Shown in pieces: positions 28,230 through 37,389 of a stretch of DNA of 64,000 bases. The position numbers and the translations under genes are program-made. The stretch is from MADRE3 sp963718195. GTDB taxonomy: Bacteria > Desulfobacterota > Desulfobulbia > Desulfobulbales > Desulfocapsaceae. The stretch spans positions 1 to 64,000 of the forward strand of contig CAVQYQ010000004.1 of the NCBI GenBank assembly GCA_963718195.1, given 5' to 3'. A model generated the notes under the pieces. It was not told the DNA's origin. It saw only the letters and a list, made by a program, of their open reading frames with translations, and searched no databases. Within the stretch, counting starts at the first letter, position 1; every line of letters begins with the position of its first letter.

Positions 28230-29318
28230 ATGCAAGATGATTTAATACTGAAGGCCTATGATTACACCCTGCCTGAAAAAAATATTGCCCAGCACCCCGC
28301 CGATAAACGTGATCAGTCGCGACTTCTCGTTCTCGACCAGACGACAGGTTCAATCGAACATCTGCATTTCTCCGACATCAAACAGTTTATCGGGCCCGGC
28401 GATGTGCTGGTTATCAACGATACAAAGGTCTTTCCCGCACGGCTCGAGGGTAGAAAACAGACTGGAGGCAGGGTCGAAGTCTTTCTCCTTGGCTACCCCG
28501 TATCTTTTGATGATAGCTCAACTGACCCGGGTTTTTTTCACTATCGGTGTGAAGCACTCATCAAGAGTTCCCGGAAGCCACAACCAGGAACAATCGTCAG
28601 TATTGGTGAAAATTGCCGCTGCACACTGATAGAAAACAGCGGGCGCGGAAAATGGTCCATCCTGCTCTCAATTCCTGATGCATACGGACTTGACCAGATT
28701 CTGGCAAAGAGCGGCGACATTCCACTTCCCCCCTACATCAGCAGGAACGATGGAACCTCAGCAGAGGACGCAACAAGATACCAGACTGTCTATGCTGAAC
28801 AGGTCGGTGCAGTGGCTGCCCCGACCGCCGGACTGCATTTCACCGAGTCCCTGCTCGCCGATCTGCAACGCCAGGGGGTTGAAATCGCTCCAATCACCCT
28901 TCACGTCGGCTATGGCACTTTTTCTCCTGTAGAGGTCAACGATATCACCAAACACCGTATACACAGGGAGCATATAGCTATTCCGCCGAAAAGTGCAGAT
29001 CTTGTGAATGAAGTGAAACGGGCTGGTGGAAAAGTCTGGGCTGTAGGCACCACTTCTGTTCGCGCCCTGGAATTCAGTGTTGACAGTAACGGTATGGTCA
29101 CCCCTGTCTATGGCTGGTGCGATCTCTATATTACCCCTGGTTTTAGGTACAGGGTCATAGACAACCTGATTACCAATTTTCACCTGCCCAAGTCTTCGCT
29201 GATGTTCCTGGTTGCCGCCTTTTGCGGGCGAAAACAATTATTGAAGTGCTATCAGTCAGCTATAGGTCTCGATTATCGATTCTATTCTTATGGAGATGCA
29301 ATGACAATTATTTCCTGA
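28230..29318 (+). CDS. queA: S-adenosylmethionine:tRNA ribosyltransferase-isomerase QueA
   Basis: A 362-residue enzyme of queuosine synthesis. It transfers the ribosyl part of SAM to preQ1 in tRNA, giving epoxyqueuosine. Features are YTLPEKNIAQHPADKRDQSRLL at the N-terminus (10 to 31), GDVLVINDTKVFPARL near 55, APTAGLHFTESLL near 192 and TNFHLPKSSLMFLVAAF near 313. Length is normal. There is no strong ribosome site before the ATG. It is divergent from mqnB with an 80-base gap. Confidence 0.95.
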   Translation: MQDDLILKAYDYTLPEKNIAQHPADKRDQSRLLVLDQTTGSIEHLHFSDIKQFIGPGDVLVINDTKVFPARLEGRKQTGGRVEVFLLGYPVSFDDSSTDPGFFHYRCEALIKSSRKPQPGTIVSIGENCRCTLIENSGRGKWSILLSIPDAYGLDQILAKSGDIPLPPYISRNDGTSAEDATRYQTVYAEQVGAVAAPTAGLHFTESLLADLQRQGVEIAPITLHVGYGTFSPVEVNDITKHRIHREHIAIPPKSADLVNEVKRAGGKVWAVGTTSVRALEFSVDSNGMVTPVYGWCDLYITPGFRYRVIDNLITNFHLPKSSLMFLVAAFCGRKQLLKCYQSAIGLDYRFYSYGDAMTIIS

Positions 29319-29331
29319 GTATCGGAAATGA

Positions 29332-29616
29332 CTAGCTGCCCGTCGCAGCTGCGGGACAACTTTTACATCCTTCGTCAGTTTTACATGGCGGCACCGCAGG
29401 TTTCGCCCCACCCTTATCCTCTGAACTTCCTTTTCCTGGAGAGGCATAGCCATCGGCATACCAGCCACCACCTTTGAGGTGAAACGAATTCATTGATATC
29501 AATTTGGTGACAGGACCGGAACAATCAGGACAGACCGCTAGTGGTGCATCTGCGATTTTCTGCTGAACTTCAAAAACTTTCTCACATTCTTTACATTCAT
29601 ACTCATAGACAGGCAT
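29332..29616 (-). CDS. FmdB-type zinc ribbon protein
   Basis: A 94-residue protein beginning MPVYEYECKECEKVFEV. The zinc ribbon uses C8, C11, C29 and C32, and the tail (GGGWYADGY then Gly/Lys and Cys-rich) is typical of the FmdB/CxxC-CxxC-SSSS family. Its role is unclear; family members sit near many metabolic genes. The ATG at 29616 has GGAG seven bases upstream and fits the family's MPxYEY start, so the longer reading is rejected. It is convergent with queA. Confidence 0.88.
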   Translation of the reverse strand: MPVYEYECKECEKVFEVQQKIADAPLAVCPDCSGPVTKLISMNSFHLKGGGWYADGYASPGKGSSEDKGGAKPAVPPCKTDEGCKSCPAAATGS

Positions 29617-29930
29617 TGTACAACTCCGTAAATACAGGCCATGACGCTTGCTGGCTGACAAGTCACCATGGCTGTGGTTCAGGTTAATATTTCACGGTCG
29701 GTAATGTAATTCTCTTGCAATGCGATGTCAATGACTGAATTGAAAATTGCTGACCCACTTTTTATCATTAAAATTCAGAATATTAACTGCATATTTTTTC
29801 TTTTTTCAGATATTTTCAATGATTTTTATTAATATCATTGATCTGGTTGATTTTATTTTCTTTAAGATTTATTCTCTGTGATATTTCATTTACTGTTTCA
29901 TTATTAATTTCACCTGTTGAGGTAAATCCC

Positions 29931-30398
29931 ATGGCAAAAACTCTGGTAGAAATGGCGGCAGAGATTATTCAGGCACAGGGAAGTGCAAAAGATATGTCAA
30001 TTGAGGAAATGCAACACGCATTACAGAAAACCTTTGAAACACTGCAGGGATTGCAAAAACTTGAATCGGGAGAAGAAATTGAAGAACAGTCAGCCACGGC
30101 TCCTCAAATCAGCCCCCAAAAATCCATATTGAAAAATAAAATTATCTGTCTTGAATGTGGTGAAGAATTCAAGATGCTCTCTCCGAAACACCTCCGTTCG
30201 CATGGGTTGACGGGAAGAGAATACCGGGTTAAATATGGCTTTTCCCTGCGCCAGCCGCTTTGTGCCAAGGCACTCTCCGAAAAACGAAAAAAGTCCGGGA
30301 AGGCGCGAGGTATACCTGATGCCTTGAAGAAAGCTATTGCAGCACGCAAGAAGGCATCTGCCGCAACCAAACGGCAAGCAACCAGGAAAAAGCAGTAA
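29931..30398 (+). CDS. MucR/Ros family transcriptional regulator
   Basis: A 155-residue protein. The N-terminal half is acidic and helical; the zinc finger CLECGEEFKMLSPKHLRSHG gives C73, C76, H87 and H91 as ligands, followed by the conserved GREYRVKYG and a very basic lysine-rich tail. Ros/MucR proteins bind AT-rich DNA and repress surface-polysaccharide and motility genes. The start at 29931 has GAGG eight bases upstream; the upstream in-frame region is hydrophobic and AT-rich and not coding. The 270 bases before it are strongly AT-rich, which is where such regulators often bind (autoregulation is an inference). Confidence 0.9.
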   Translation: MAKTLVEMAAEIIQAQGSAKDMSIEEMQHALQKTFETLQGLQKLESGEEIEEQSATAPQISPQKSILKNKIICLECGEEFKMLSPKHLRSHGLTGREYRVKYGFSLRQPLCAKALSEKRKKSGKARGIPDALKKAIAARKKASAATKRQATRKKQ

Positions 30399-30442
30399 AG
30401 CCACAAGCGCTGTCCACTGGCATCAGGAAGTGTCGTCATTTT

Positions 30443-30484
30443 TGTGTGGAGATCCTCTTGATTTGTGTGGAGATCCTCTTGATA
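30443..30484 (+). repeat. Tandem duplication of a 20-21 base unit
   Basis: Two adjacent copies of TTGTGTGGAGATCCTCTTGA lie between the MucR and lolA genes. The 222-base gap has no other supported feature. It could be slippage or a duplicated binding site. Confidence 0.8.
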
Positions 30485-30621
30485 TTGTTGATCATTTTAT
30501 AAGCTTGACACGAGTCTGCCACCTTGAAAAAAACCGGTTATTGCTCAGCGATTAATTCCACAAAAATTCACACTACGCCCGTATCGATGAATATTGATGA
30601 TAGAACATTTTCTGAGGTTTC

Positions 30622-31347
30622 ATGAACAGATACTCCGGACTCAAATTACTCTCAAGCGCTGCTATTTTTTTTGGGATACTGATTTCAACATCACTGCTGT
30701 TGCCCTCACCCGCTTCAGGATCTGAAACTTCTGCTGAGATAGCAGAGCGTCTGCAAAACTATTACCGTCAGGTCGAAAGTCTCTCTTTTTCGTTCATCCA
30801 GACAACAAAGGGCCAGATGATCGGCAGACCGAAGACAGGCAAGGGCAACGGAATTTTTGTCAGGACTGAAAGTGGCGCCAAAATGCGCTGGAACTATAAC
30901 AGTCCCGACCGCCAGGTGCTGATCAGTGACGGGAATACCATTTCAATGTATTTTGAAGAACTTAACCAGATGATTATTGCCCCGGTCAACCAGGGACAGG
31001 CAGATATTTTGTTTTCCTTTTTCGCCGGACGTGGTCCGCTTGAAAACAGTTTTACCATTCTCGATTCCGATCCGGCTGTTACCGATGAAAGGTCAGAATC
31101 TTCAAGTGATATACAGGTGATTAACCTTCTACCAAAAGATCCAAATTCACAAATTTCAATCATTCACCTGTATGTAACGCCAGGCTCGCTCATTCGCAGA
31201 ATCGAATTTGTCGATCATTTTGATACCAAAACGACCATCAATATAGCCAATATATCAATAGATCCCTTTCAGGTGACAAATGATGAAGAGATCGAGAAGA
31301 TCTTTTCTTTTTTGCCTCCTGAAGGGACTGAAATAATCAGGCAATAA
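30622..31347 (+). CDS. lolA: Outer-membrane lipoprotein carrier protein LolA
   Basis: A 241-residue periplasmic chaperone that ferries lipoproteins to the outer membrane. A signal peptide covers about residues 1-34 (SSAAIFFGILISTSLLLPSP core). The LolA fold is supported by YYRQVESLSFSFIQTTKGQ, GIFVRTESGAKMRWNY, ISDGNTISMYFEELNQMI and RRIEFVDHFDTKTTINI. It suggests a diderm host. It lies 37 bases upstream of the S1-domain gene in the same direction. Confidence 0.88.
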   Translation: MNRYSGLKLLSSAAIFFGILISTSLLLPSPASGSETSAEIAERLQNYYRQVESLSFSFIQTTKGQMIGRPKTGKGNGIFVRTESGAKMRWNYNSPDRQVLISDGNTISMYFEELNQMIIAPVNQGQADILFSFFAGRGPLENSFTILDSDPAVTDERSESSSDIQVINLLPKDPNSQISIIHLYVTPGSLIRRIEFVDHFDTKTTINIANISIDPFQVTNDEEIEKIFSFLPPEGTEIIRQ

Positions 31348-31384
31348 TTAACCTTCCGTAAAGCAAAAACAGGACTATCCCCAA

Positions 31385-32587
31385 ATGACATCTGAAAATG
31401 ACAGCTTTGAAGCACTTTTAAATGCCAGTGAGAATAAACCCGTACGCACGTTATCACCTGGCCAGAAAACCACAGCAACAATCGTTGGCGTAGACGGAGA
31501 AACTATTTTTCTGGATGTAGGATTAAAAAGTGAAGGAATAATCAACGCTTCAGAATTTCTTGATGAGAATAACGAACTCACTGTTAAGGTGGGTGACAAT
31601 ATCTCTGTCTACTATCTTAAATCAGGGAGATCTGAACAGCTGTTCACTGCCAGGCTCGGCTCGGGTGCCAGCAGTGCTCATCTTGAAGAAGCCTGGCGCA
31701 GCGGTGTTCCGGTTGAAGGAATGGTTAAGGCAGAGATAAAGGGTGGGTTTGAAGTGACGTTATCGGGAAATATCCGTGCATTTTGCCCATACTCGCAGAT
31801 GGGACTCAGGCGGGTTGAAGATCCGGCAGGAGAATATCTCAACAGTCAAAAAACGTTTCTTATCACCCAGTACAGTGAAAATGGTAGAAATATCGTTATT
31901 TCTGCCCGTGCACTGCAGGAGGAAGAACAGCAGCAGAAAAAAGAGGAACTGCAGGCATCTCTCACAGAGGGAATGAGTGTTGGCGGCACCATATCGTCAA
32001 TTCGCACCTTCGGTCTTTTTGTCGATATCGGCGGCGTTGACGGCCTGGTACCTCTTTCCGAGGTTGGCTGGAGCCGCATCGAAAACCTGGAGGAAACATT
32101 TCATGTCGGTCAGCAGGTAGAGGTGGCTATCAAGAGCCTGGATTGGGAAAAAGACCGCATCAGCCTGTCGATTAAAGAAACCCTGGCAGATCCCTGGGAA
32201 ACTGCGATAAGCTCCTTTCCCGAAGGGACCAGCCACGTGGGAACCGTTAACCGACTGGTTCAGTTCGGAGCTTTCGTTACCCTGGCACCAGGGATAGACG
32301 GGCTCGTGCACATCTCTAAACTAGGCCAGGGACGAAGACTCAACCACCCTCGTGAAGCATTAGAAGAAGGCCAGAACATCGAGGTACTGATCGAATCAAT
32401 AGACCTGGAGAAGAAGAGAATTTCACTGGCACCTTCGGGATATGAGTCTGCCGAGGACAAGGCAGACAAAGAGAGAAAGGATTTTTCCAGCTATCTCGAC
32501 TTGAGCAAGGAGTCGAGTGCGGGGAAAGAGTCAATGGGAACGCTGGGCGCACTGCTGAAGGCAAAACTGGAGGAGAAAAAACGTTAG
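31385..32587 (+). CDS. S1 RNA-binding protein with four S1 domains (short ribosomal S1-like)
   Basis: A 400-residue protein with S1 domains at about 22-90 (TIVGVDGETIFLDVGLKSEG), 107-175, 196-264 (GGTISSIRTFGLFVDIGG) and 280-350 (GTVNRLVQFGAFVTLAPG), then a charged tail. Canonical ribosomal S1 of Proteobacteria has six domains and about 550-570 residues, so this is either a short S1 or a paralogue that binds mRNA. A second, full-length rpsA elsewhere in the genome cannot be excluded. It is convergent with rlmB and their stops overlap by four bases. Confidence 0.88.
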   Translation: MTSENDSFEALLNASENKPVRTLSPGQKTTATIVGVDGETIFLDVGLKSEGIINASEFLDENNELTVKVGDNISVYYLKSGRSEQLFTARLGSGASSAHLEEAWRSGVPVEGMVKAEIKGGFEVTLSGNIRAFCPYSQMGLRRVEDPAGEYLNSQKTFLITQYSENGRNIVISARALQEEEQQQKKEELQASLTEGMSVGGTISSIRTFGLFVDIGGVDGLVPLSEVGWSRIENLEETFHVGQQVEVAIKSLDWEKDRISLSIKETLADPWETAISSFPEGTSHVGTVNRLVQFGAFVTLAPGIDGLVHISKLGQGRRLNHPREALEEGQNIEVLIESIDLEKKRISLAPSGYESAEDKADKERKDFSSYLDLSKESSAGKESMGTLGALLKAKLEEKKR

Positions 32588-33402
32588 CACCTGCTGGTTA
32601 CGAGCAATTGCCGGTGCATTTCAAACATGATCACCGCACCGGCAACCGAACTATTCAAAGAGTCAAGCGCTCCAGCCATCGGGATGGAGATTAGCACGTC
32701 ACAATTCTTGCGCACCAGGGGCCTGATCCCCTGGCCTTCATTTCCGACCACAACGCACGTGGGAATATTAAAATCAGTATCATAAAGAGACTGTGCACTC
32801 TCATCTTTAACCGCTCCGAAAATCCAGCCTCCAACATCTTTAATTGCACGCAACGCATGAGACAGGTTAGTCACCTGGCAGATGGCTACCCGGGATAGTG
32901 CTCCCGCGGCCGCTTTTGCGGCCGTGCCGCCCAGTGGGGCTGCTCGTTCACGGGGCAGGATTATCGTGTTGACCCCGGCAGCATGAGCGGAACGGATGAT
33001 AGCCCCCAGGTTATGGGGATCCTGGATCGAATCACAAACAAGCAGGCGCGGATTCTCGCCTCGGGCAACAGCGGCCGAAAATTGTAAAAGCAGATCATCA
33101 AAGGGAACCAGTGGCACCGGGGTCACCCTGGCCACGACACCCTGATGCCGCAGTTGTGCCTCGGGTGCTCCTGTTATAGTGATGCGCTCAACAAAGTTGT
33201 ATTTAACACCGGTTTTTTTTACGAGTTCCAGCAACGCTTCCCAGCTGCTTCCGTGTCGTTCTTTTTGCAACGTAACCTCTATCACCCGCTGCTCTTCAGC
33301 CTGCAAAGCCTCAGTTACCGGATGTACACCCCAGATCAGGTCATCGCTGAACCGAATCTTTCGCTCCTGTTTACCATAGAGGCTTTTTTTACCCTGCTTC
33401 AC
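32584..33402 (-). CDS. rlmB: 23S rRNA (guanosine-2'-O-)-methyltransferase RlmB
   Basis: A 272-residue SPOUT/TrmH methyltransferase. An N-terminal substrate-binding domain (IWGVHPVTEALQAEE, residues 24-38) precedes the SPOUT domain with DSIQDPHNLGAIIRSAHAAG near 145-164, VVGNEGQGIRPL near 217 and IPMAGALDSLNSSVA near 239. It methylates the ribose of G2251 in 23S rRNA. Start is GTG at 33402, sharing bases with the gmk stop (GTGA), with GGAG eight bases upstream. Confidence 0.92.
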   Translation of the reverse strand: MKQGKKSLYGKQERKIRFSDDLIWGVHPVTEALQAEEQRVIEVTLQKERHGSSWEALLELVKKTGVKYNFVERITITGAPEAQLRHQGVVARVTPVPLVPFDDLLLQFSAAVARGENPRLLVCDSIQDPHNLGAIIRSAHAAGVNTIILPRERAAPLGGTAAKAAAGALSRVAICQVTNLSHALRAIKDVGGWIFGAVKDESAQSLYDTDFNIPTCVVVGNEGQGIRPLVRKNCDVLISIPMAGALDSLNSSVAGAVIMFEMHRQLLVTSRC

Positions 33403-34010
33403 CTGATCGACTCCATATCAAGAGGAATTCCCTGCGCACTTCTTCGATGACGGGCCCGCTCGGCATGGATGATTGAACTAACCAGCCTGGCAGCAATCTG
33501 GAGCGTATCATTTATGATAACATAATCATATCGATCACAATGGAGCATCTCGCTCTGAGCATTTTTCAGCCGCTTCTGAATAGAATGTTCATTTTCCGTA
33601 CCACGCCCCCTCAGACGACGTTCAAGTTCTGCCATATCGGGCGGGGCAATAAAAATATGAGACGCGGAAAGTTTTCCTTCACGGCGAATAATCTCAGCGC
33701 CCTGAACATCAATGTCCAGAATGACATCAATGTTACGTTCCAGCTGAGCAGAAATTGGCAACAGTGCGGTGCCATAATAATTATCGTGTACCGTGGCCCA
33801 CTCGAGAAATTCTCCTGCTGCAACCATCTGTTGGAACGCTTCCTTGGCAACGAAATAGTACTCTTTACCATCACGCTCCCCCTGGCGGGGTGGTCTTGTG
33901 GTATGAGATACCGAAAAAATGAGACGCTCGACCTCTGACATGACAGACTCCAGCAAAGACGTTTTACCGGTGCCTGATGGCGCTGAAATAATGAAGAGTT
34001 TACCGCTCAT
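33399..34010 (-). CDS. gmk: Guanylate kinase
   Basis: A 203-residue enzyme that phosphorylates GMP to GDP. P-loop SAPSGTGKTSLL at 9-20; SHTTRPPRQGERDGKEYYFV (35-54) is the GMP-binding segment. It overlaps the remA-like gene upstream (ATGA) and rlmB downstream (GTGA), a tight yicC-remA-gmk-rlmB operon. The yicC-remA-gmk order is common across bacteria. Confidence 0.96.
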   Translation of the reverse strand: MSGKLFIISAPSGTGKTSLLESVMSEVERLIFSVSHTTRPPRQGERDGKEYYFVAKEAFQQMVAAGEFLEWATVHDNYYGTALLPISAQLERNIDVILDIDVQGAEIIRREGKLSASHIFIAPPDMAELERRLRGRGTENEHSIQKRLKNAQSEMLHCDRYDYVIINDTLQIAARLVSSIIHAERARHRRSAQGIPLDMESIR

Positions 34011-34309
34011 TCTCTCTCCTCGCTCCGCTCTGCTTTCACCAGGTCCCGGTATTCGTCCAGATGATGTCCGGGTTGCAGTGCTGAAATCCTCTGGGCAATG
34101 GTGTCGGGCTGAACAGATGATAAAACCACGTGATTTGAATCCATCACAATGATCGAACGGGTTCGTCTTCCTTCTGTAACATCGATTAACCGCTCTGCCT
34201 TTTTTGCCAGTTCTTTGATCTTACGTGACGGAGAAGAACCGGTGTTGATGACAGCCAGTACCCGGTCCACCATGACCGTATTGCCAAAACCAACATTGAG
34301 TAACTGCAT
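34007..34309 (-). CDS. RemA/DUF370 family protein
   Basis: A 100-residue protein. LLNVGFGNTVMVDRVLAVIN then SSPSRKIKELAKKAERLIDVTEG is diagnostic for the RemA family, whose Bacillus member is a DNA-binding activator of matrix genes. In other bacteria it is found next to gmk, as here. The ATG at 34309 has GGGA ten bases upstream; the ATG at 34318 has no spacing. It lies between yicC and gmk. Confidence 0.9.
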   Translation of the reverse strand: MQLLNVGFGNTVMVDRVLAVINTGSSPSRKIKELAKKAERLIDVTEGRRTRSIIVMDSNHVVLSSVQPDTIAQRISALQPGHHLDEYRDLVKAERSEERE

Positions 34310-34347
34310 AGTCCACACATCCCATTAAAATTAGAAAAAACAGATGT

Positions 34348-35229
34348 CTATTCGATGTTTTGTACCTGTTCTCTCATCTTTTCTAGTTCACTTTTTAACC
34401 CCACCGTCATATGGGCTATATCAGCGTCATTGATTTTTGAGGCCATGGTATTGACTTCCCGTAAAAATTCCTGGATCAAAAAATCCAGTTTACGGCCGAC
34501 GGCACCGGATGTTTGCAGCATTTCTTCAAACTGGCCAATGTGGCTTCGCAATCTGACCAGTTCCTCGGTAACATCAGTCTTGTCTGCAAGAATGGCAATT
34601 TCCTGTGCAATTCTCTGCGGATCGATTTCAACATTGCCAAGTAATTTCTGAAGTCGCTCCTGTAACGAGGCTTCGCGCTGTCGGATCAGCTCCGGAATTC
34701 TTTCTTCCACCTTATCCAGAACGGTGGCAAAGAGCGTCAATCGTCCGTTTAAGTCCTCAATCAGTACGGCAGCCTCACGTGATCGCATCTCATCACAGCT
34801 TTGCAGGGCCTCCACTACAGCCGTTTTAACAGCAGATTCCAGTTCATCAATATCATCCGTTTTCTGTTCTCGTACAAGCACATCTGGCAACTGGGCAAAT
34901 TGGGACAGGCGAAAATCATTTTCAACGCCAAGAACATCAGCGAGGTCGACCAGTGAATCTCTATATGCCAGAGCTACACCGGTATTGACCCGGACATCGA
35001 CAAGATCTGAAAAATCACCCGTCACCGTCAGAGAAAGATCTACACGCCCACGCTGATGAGCACCAGAAATCATCTTCCTGATCGGATCTTCAAGCACTGT
35101 ATAGTCACGAGGTACTTTTATTTTCGCGTCAAGGTAGCGGTTGTTGACACACCGCACCTCAACAATGAAGATTCGTCCCTTTTTCTCTGCTTCCCCGCGA
35201 CCATAACCGGTCATACTTTTAAGTGTCAT
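34348..35229 (-). CDS. yicC: YicC family endoribonuclease
   Basis: A 293-residue protein. KSMTGYGRGEAE at the N-terminus and the C-terminal domain FLIQEFLREVNTMASKINDADI with VGLKSELEKMREQVQNIE are the two hallmark regions. E. coli YicC is an RNase acting on structured RNA. It is the first gene of the yicC-remA-gmk-rlmB operon, divergent in function from the skp terminator immediately upstream. Confidence 0.93.
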   Translation of the reverse strand: MTLKSMTGYGRGEAEKKGRIFIVEVRCVNNRYLDAKIKVPRDYTVLEDPIRKMISGAHQRGRVDLSLTVTGDFSDLVDVRVNTGVALAYRDSLVDLADVLGVENDFRLSQFAQLPDVLVREQKTDDIDELESAVKTAVVEALQSCDEMRSREAAVLIEDLNGRLTLFATVLDKVEERIPELIRQREASLQERLQKLLGNVEIDPQRIAQEIAILADKTDVTEELVRLRSHIGQFEEMLQTSGAVGRKLDFLIQEFLREVNTMASKINDADIAHMTVGLKSELEKMREQVQNIE

Positions 35230-35267
35230 AATTACCTATAGCTGATGGCTAATATTCATTATCAATG

Positions 35268-35310
35268 AAAAAAAAACGGTGCACGGGATTCCTACATCCC
35301 ATGCACCGTT
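35268..35310 (-). terminator. Intrinsic terminator after the Skp/OmpH gene
   Basis: On the minus strand AACGGTGCATGGGAT pairs with ATCCCGTGCACCGTT (one G-U) and is followed by nine T residues. A textbook Rho-independent terminator, 43 bases past the Skp stop. Confidence 0.93.
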
Positions 35311-35352
35311 CACCTAAACCGCGCCAACCCAATTTGATCAGAAGATATCGCG

Positions 35353-35889
35353 CTATTTTGCCATAGCAGCATCTAGCTCAACAATGAGCTTGTCGCTGAT
35401 ATCGATACTTTGATCAAAGTAAATGACTTGATTTTTGGCATCAAGGATTACGGTGTAACCGTTTGCAGGACCATAAACGTCTACAACCTGTTCCAGAGCC
35501 CTCAGGATTGGAGCCAGCTCTTTATCCTGGAGCGTCTTTAACTCGAACCGGGCATCCTCTGATTTTGCCTGCAATTCACGTCGTCTCTTCTGAAACTCAC
35601 GTACCTTCTCCTGTTTTGTCTCTTCACTCCAGGCACTGCTCTTTTTCTCTATATCTTTCTGCATGGCCACGAGTTCATCTTCCTCGACCTTGAACTTATC
35701 CTGCAGCTCTTTCATTTTTGCATCGAATTTGACCTTCGCTGCCTTCCCGGCTACTGATGAGGTAAGGACTTTCTGGACATTCATTACACCAATTTTCGTT
35801 TCTGCAGCGTTAACTGGGCCTGCCATGACGTGAAAACCGCCAAGAGCGAACAATGAAAAAAGGACCAATACTGATTTAAACCTGAACAT
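35353..35889 (-). CDS. OmpH/Skp family periplasmic chaperone
   Basis: A 178-residue protein with a signal peptide (about 1-28, ending VNAAE) followed by ETKIGVMNVQKVLTSSVAGK and a long charged helical region (about 55-125) that forms the tentacle of the Skp trimer. It holds unfolded outer-membrane proteins in the periplasm. A good ribosome site (AGGAG) lies 5 bases upstream. It is monocistronic with its own terminator. Confidence 0.88.
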   Translation of the reverse strand: MFRFKSVLVLFSLFALGGFHVMAGPVNAAETKIGVMNVQKVLTSSVAGKAAKVKFDAKMKELQDKFKVEEDELVAMQKDIEKKSSAWSEETKQEKVREFQKRRRELQAKSEDARFELKTLQDKELAPILRALEQVVDVYGPANGYTVILDAKNQVIYFDQSIDISDKLIVELDAAMAK

Positions 35890-35972
35890 GGATACTCCTT
35901 TCGAAAAAAACTATGCGGGCCAGAAGGGCCCGCATGAAAAAAACGTTCTGATGGATTGTTGTGAATTTTCTA

Positions 35973-36485
35973 TTATTTTACAATTACAAAATCATCGCGC
36001 CTGTTCTGGGCCCAAGAGAGTTCATCCTGGCCATGCAGGAGCAGCCGCTCCTTGCCATAACTGATGGTGGTCATCCGTGGTTCAGTGACACCAAGATTCT
36101 CAAGATATTTTTTTGCGCTCTGTGCACGCCTCTCGCCCAGCGCCATGTTGTACTCTTTGGTACCGCGTGGATCACAGTTCCCTTCAATTCTTATGTTCAA
36201 AGCTGCGTTTTTCTTCAGAAAGTCAGCATTGACTTCAATGCGGGAAACCTGGTCCCCCCGGATGTCTGAGGAATCAAAATCGAAATAGACCGGAAGCATT
36301 CCATCAGATGTACGACCCTCTGAAATTCCCACAGCCTTGGACTCCAAAGGCTCCTCTTTACCCATTGCACCGCTATCTGTTACCGGTTTCATAGCTTCAT
36401 CGGTCTCTTTTTTAGCACAGCCAGAAAACAGTACAAGACTTAGGATTACTAATGCAGGCAACAGAGCCTGGATTCTGCTTAACAT
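35973..36485 (-). CDS. Peptidoglycan-associated lipoprotein (OmpA family)
   Basis: A 170-residue lipoprotein. Signal peptide with lipobox LFSGC (C23) and an acidic/Ser linker, then the OmpA domain from about 75: YFDFDSSDIR, IEGNCDPRGTKEYNMALGERRAQSAKKYL and ISYGKERLL. Pal anchors the outer membrane to peptidoglycan and works with Tol. The conserved GHAD is GNCD here, a variant I know from other Deltaproteobacterial Pal proteins. The ATG at 36485 has GGAGG eight bases upstream. No tol genes adjoin it. Confidence 0.9.
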   Translation of the reverse strand: MLSRIQALLPALVILSLVLFSGCAKKETDEAMKPVTDSGAMGKEEPLESKAVGISEGRTSDGMLPVYFDFDSSDIRGDQVSRIEVNADFLKKNAALNIRIEGNCDPRGTKEYNMALGERRAQSAKKYLENLGVTEPRMTTISYGKERLLLHGQDELSWAQNRRDDFVIVK

Positions 36486-36557
36486 AATGAAAACCTCCGT
36501 TTTAATAAATGTCTCTATCGACAGGGATACGCAATCTTTAATCCCGACTATCAGCAA

Positions 36558-36963
36558 AAAGTATAACTCCTAACACTGTAAATATAGAGGAAATGGCAGC
36601 AAATACAAGAAATATTTTAGCTATTCGAGCCGAGTGAAACAAATACTCAGATTACCATTTATCCTCCTCAGAAGATAAGAGCAGCCTGTTTTGTCAGGCA
36701 TCAGGACCAGTGGCTAGTGTTCTTTTCGGTGGAGACTATTGTTTTAGATCTGGCAGCGGATAAAAGTTTATTATAGTGATAATTAATGTTTCGGTATACA
36801 GTAAAAAGCTTATAGTATCATTTCAGAAACTGTTCTTCCACAGGAGTTCAGGCAACCCTGAAAAGACGGCTGTTAACGACGAGCGCCGAAATTCAGCTTA
36901 TAAGATGAGACGACCGCTGAATAGAGCTGCAGCTGTCTGTGAGACAATACCCGGGAGAAATAT
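36558..36963. other. Intergenic region with no supported gene
   Basis: About 405 AT-rich bases upstream of the 141-residue gene. Sequence near 36763-36778 (TTTATTATAGTGATAA) is promoter-like but not a clear match. It must hold the control region of the radical SAM pair (plus) and of pal (minus). Confidence 0.4.
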
Positions 36964-37389
36964 ATGGCCAAAATGCATGTTAACCCAAATCGCGCAACCG
37001 ATAAAACAGTACGGGCAATAGACAGGAAAAGGGAGCAGGAACGCAAAAAGATGTTCATACACGCCAGGGATCACGCAGAAATGCTGGCGATAAAACTGGT
37101 CCAGCGACTTATAGACAAGAAAATTATAGAAACAACCTCCGTCGATTCAATGCGAACTGCTTTCGAAAAACAGTTAAAATCATTAGCAATGCTTGACGAC
37201 TTCGATCTTCAGATGAAACTTGCCCCGATAAGGACACTGGTCCAGGACCCGAATATGGTCTCTCTTTGCCTTACCCAGTATATCGTCGAAGACCTCGTCG
37301 ACCACCAGGACATCCAGGATATCTATGGTGAAGATATCGATATATACCGGGCGGTTGATTCGATTACCAAAATTCTCAGGCCTCAGTGA
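36964..37389 (+). CDS. Hypothetical protein coupled to a radical SAM enzyme
   Basis: A 141-residue soluble, charged, mainly helical protein with an N-terminal basic stretch (DRKREQERKKMFIHARDHAEM) and an acidic C-terminal half (DLVDHQDIQDIYGEDIDIY). There is no recognised domain, signal peptide or cysteine-rich site. The ATG has GGGAGA seven bases upstream. Its stop overlaps the GTG of the radical SAM gene (GTGA), so it is almost certainly its partner or regulator. I do not recognise a family. Confidence 0.75.
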   Translation: MAKMHVNPNRATDKTVRAIDRKREQERKKMFIHARDHAEMLAIKLVQRLIDKKIIETTSVDSMRTAFEKQLKSLAMLDDFDLQMKLAPIRTLVQDPNMVSLCLTQYIVEDLVDHQDIQDIYGEDIDIYRAVDSITKILRPQ

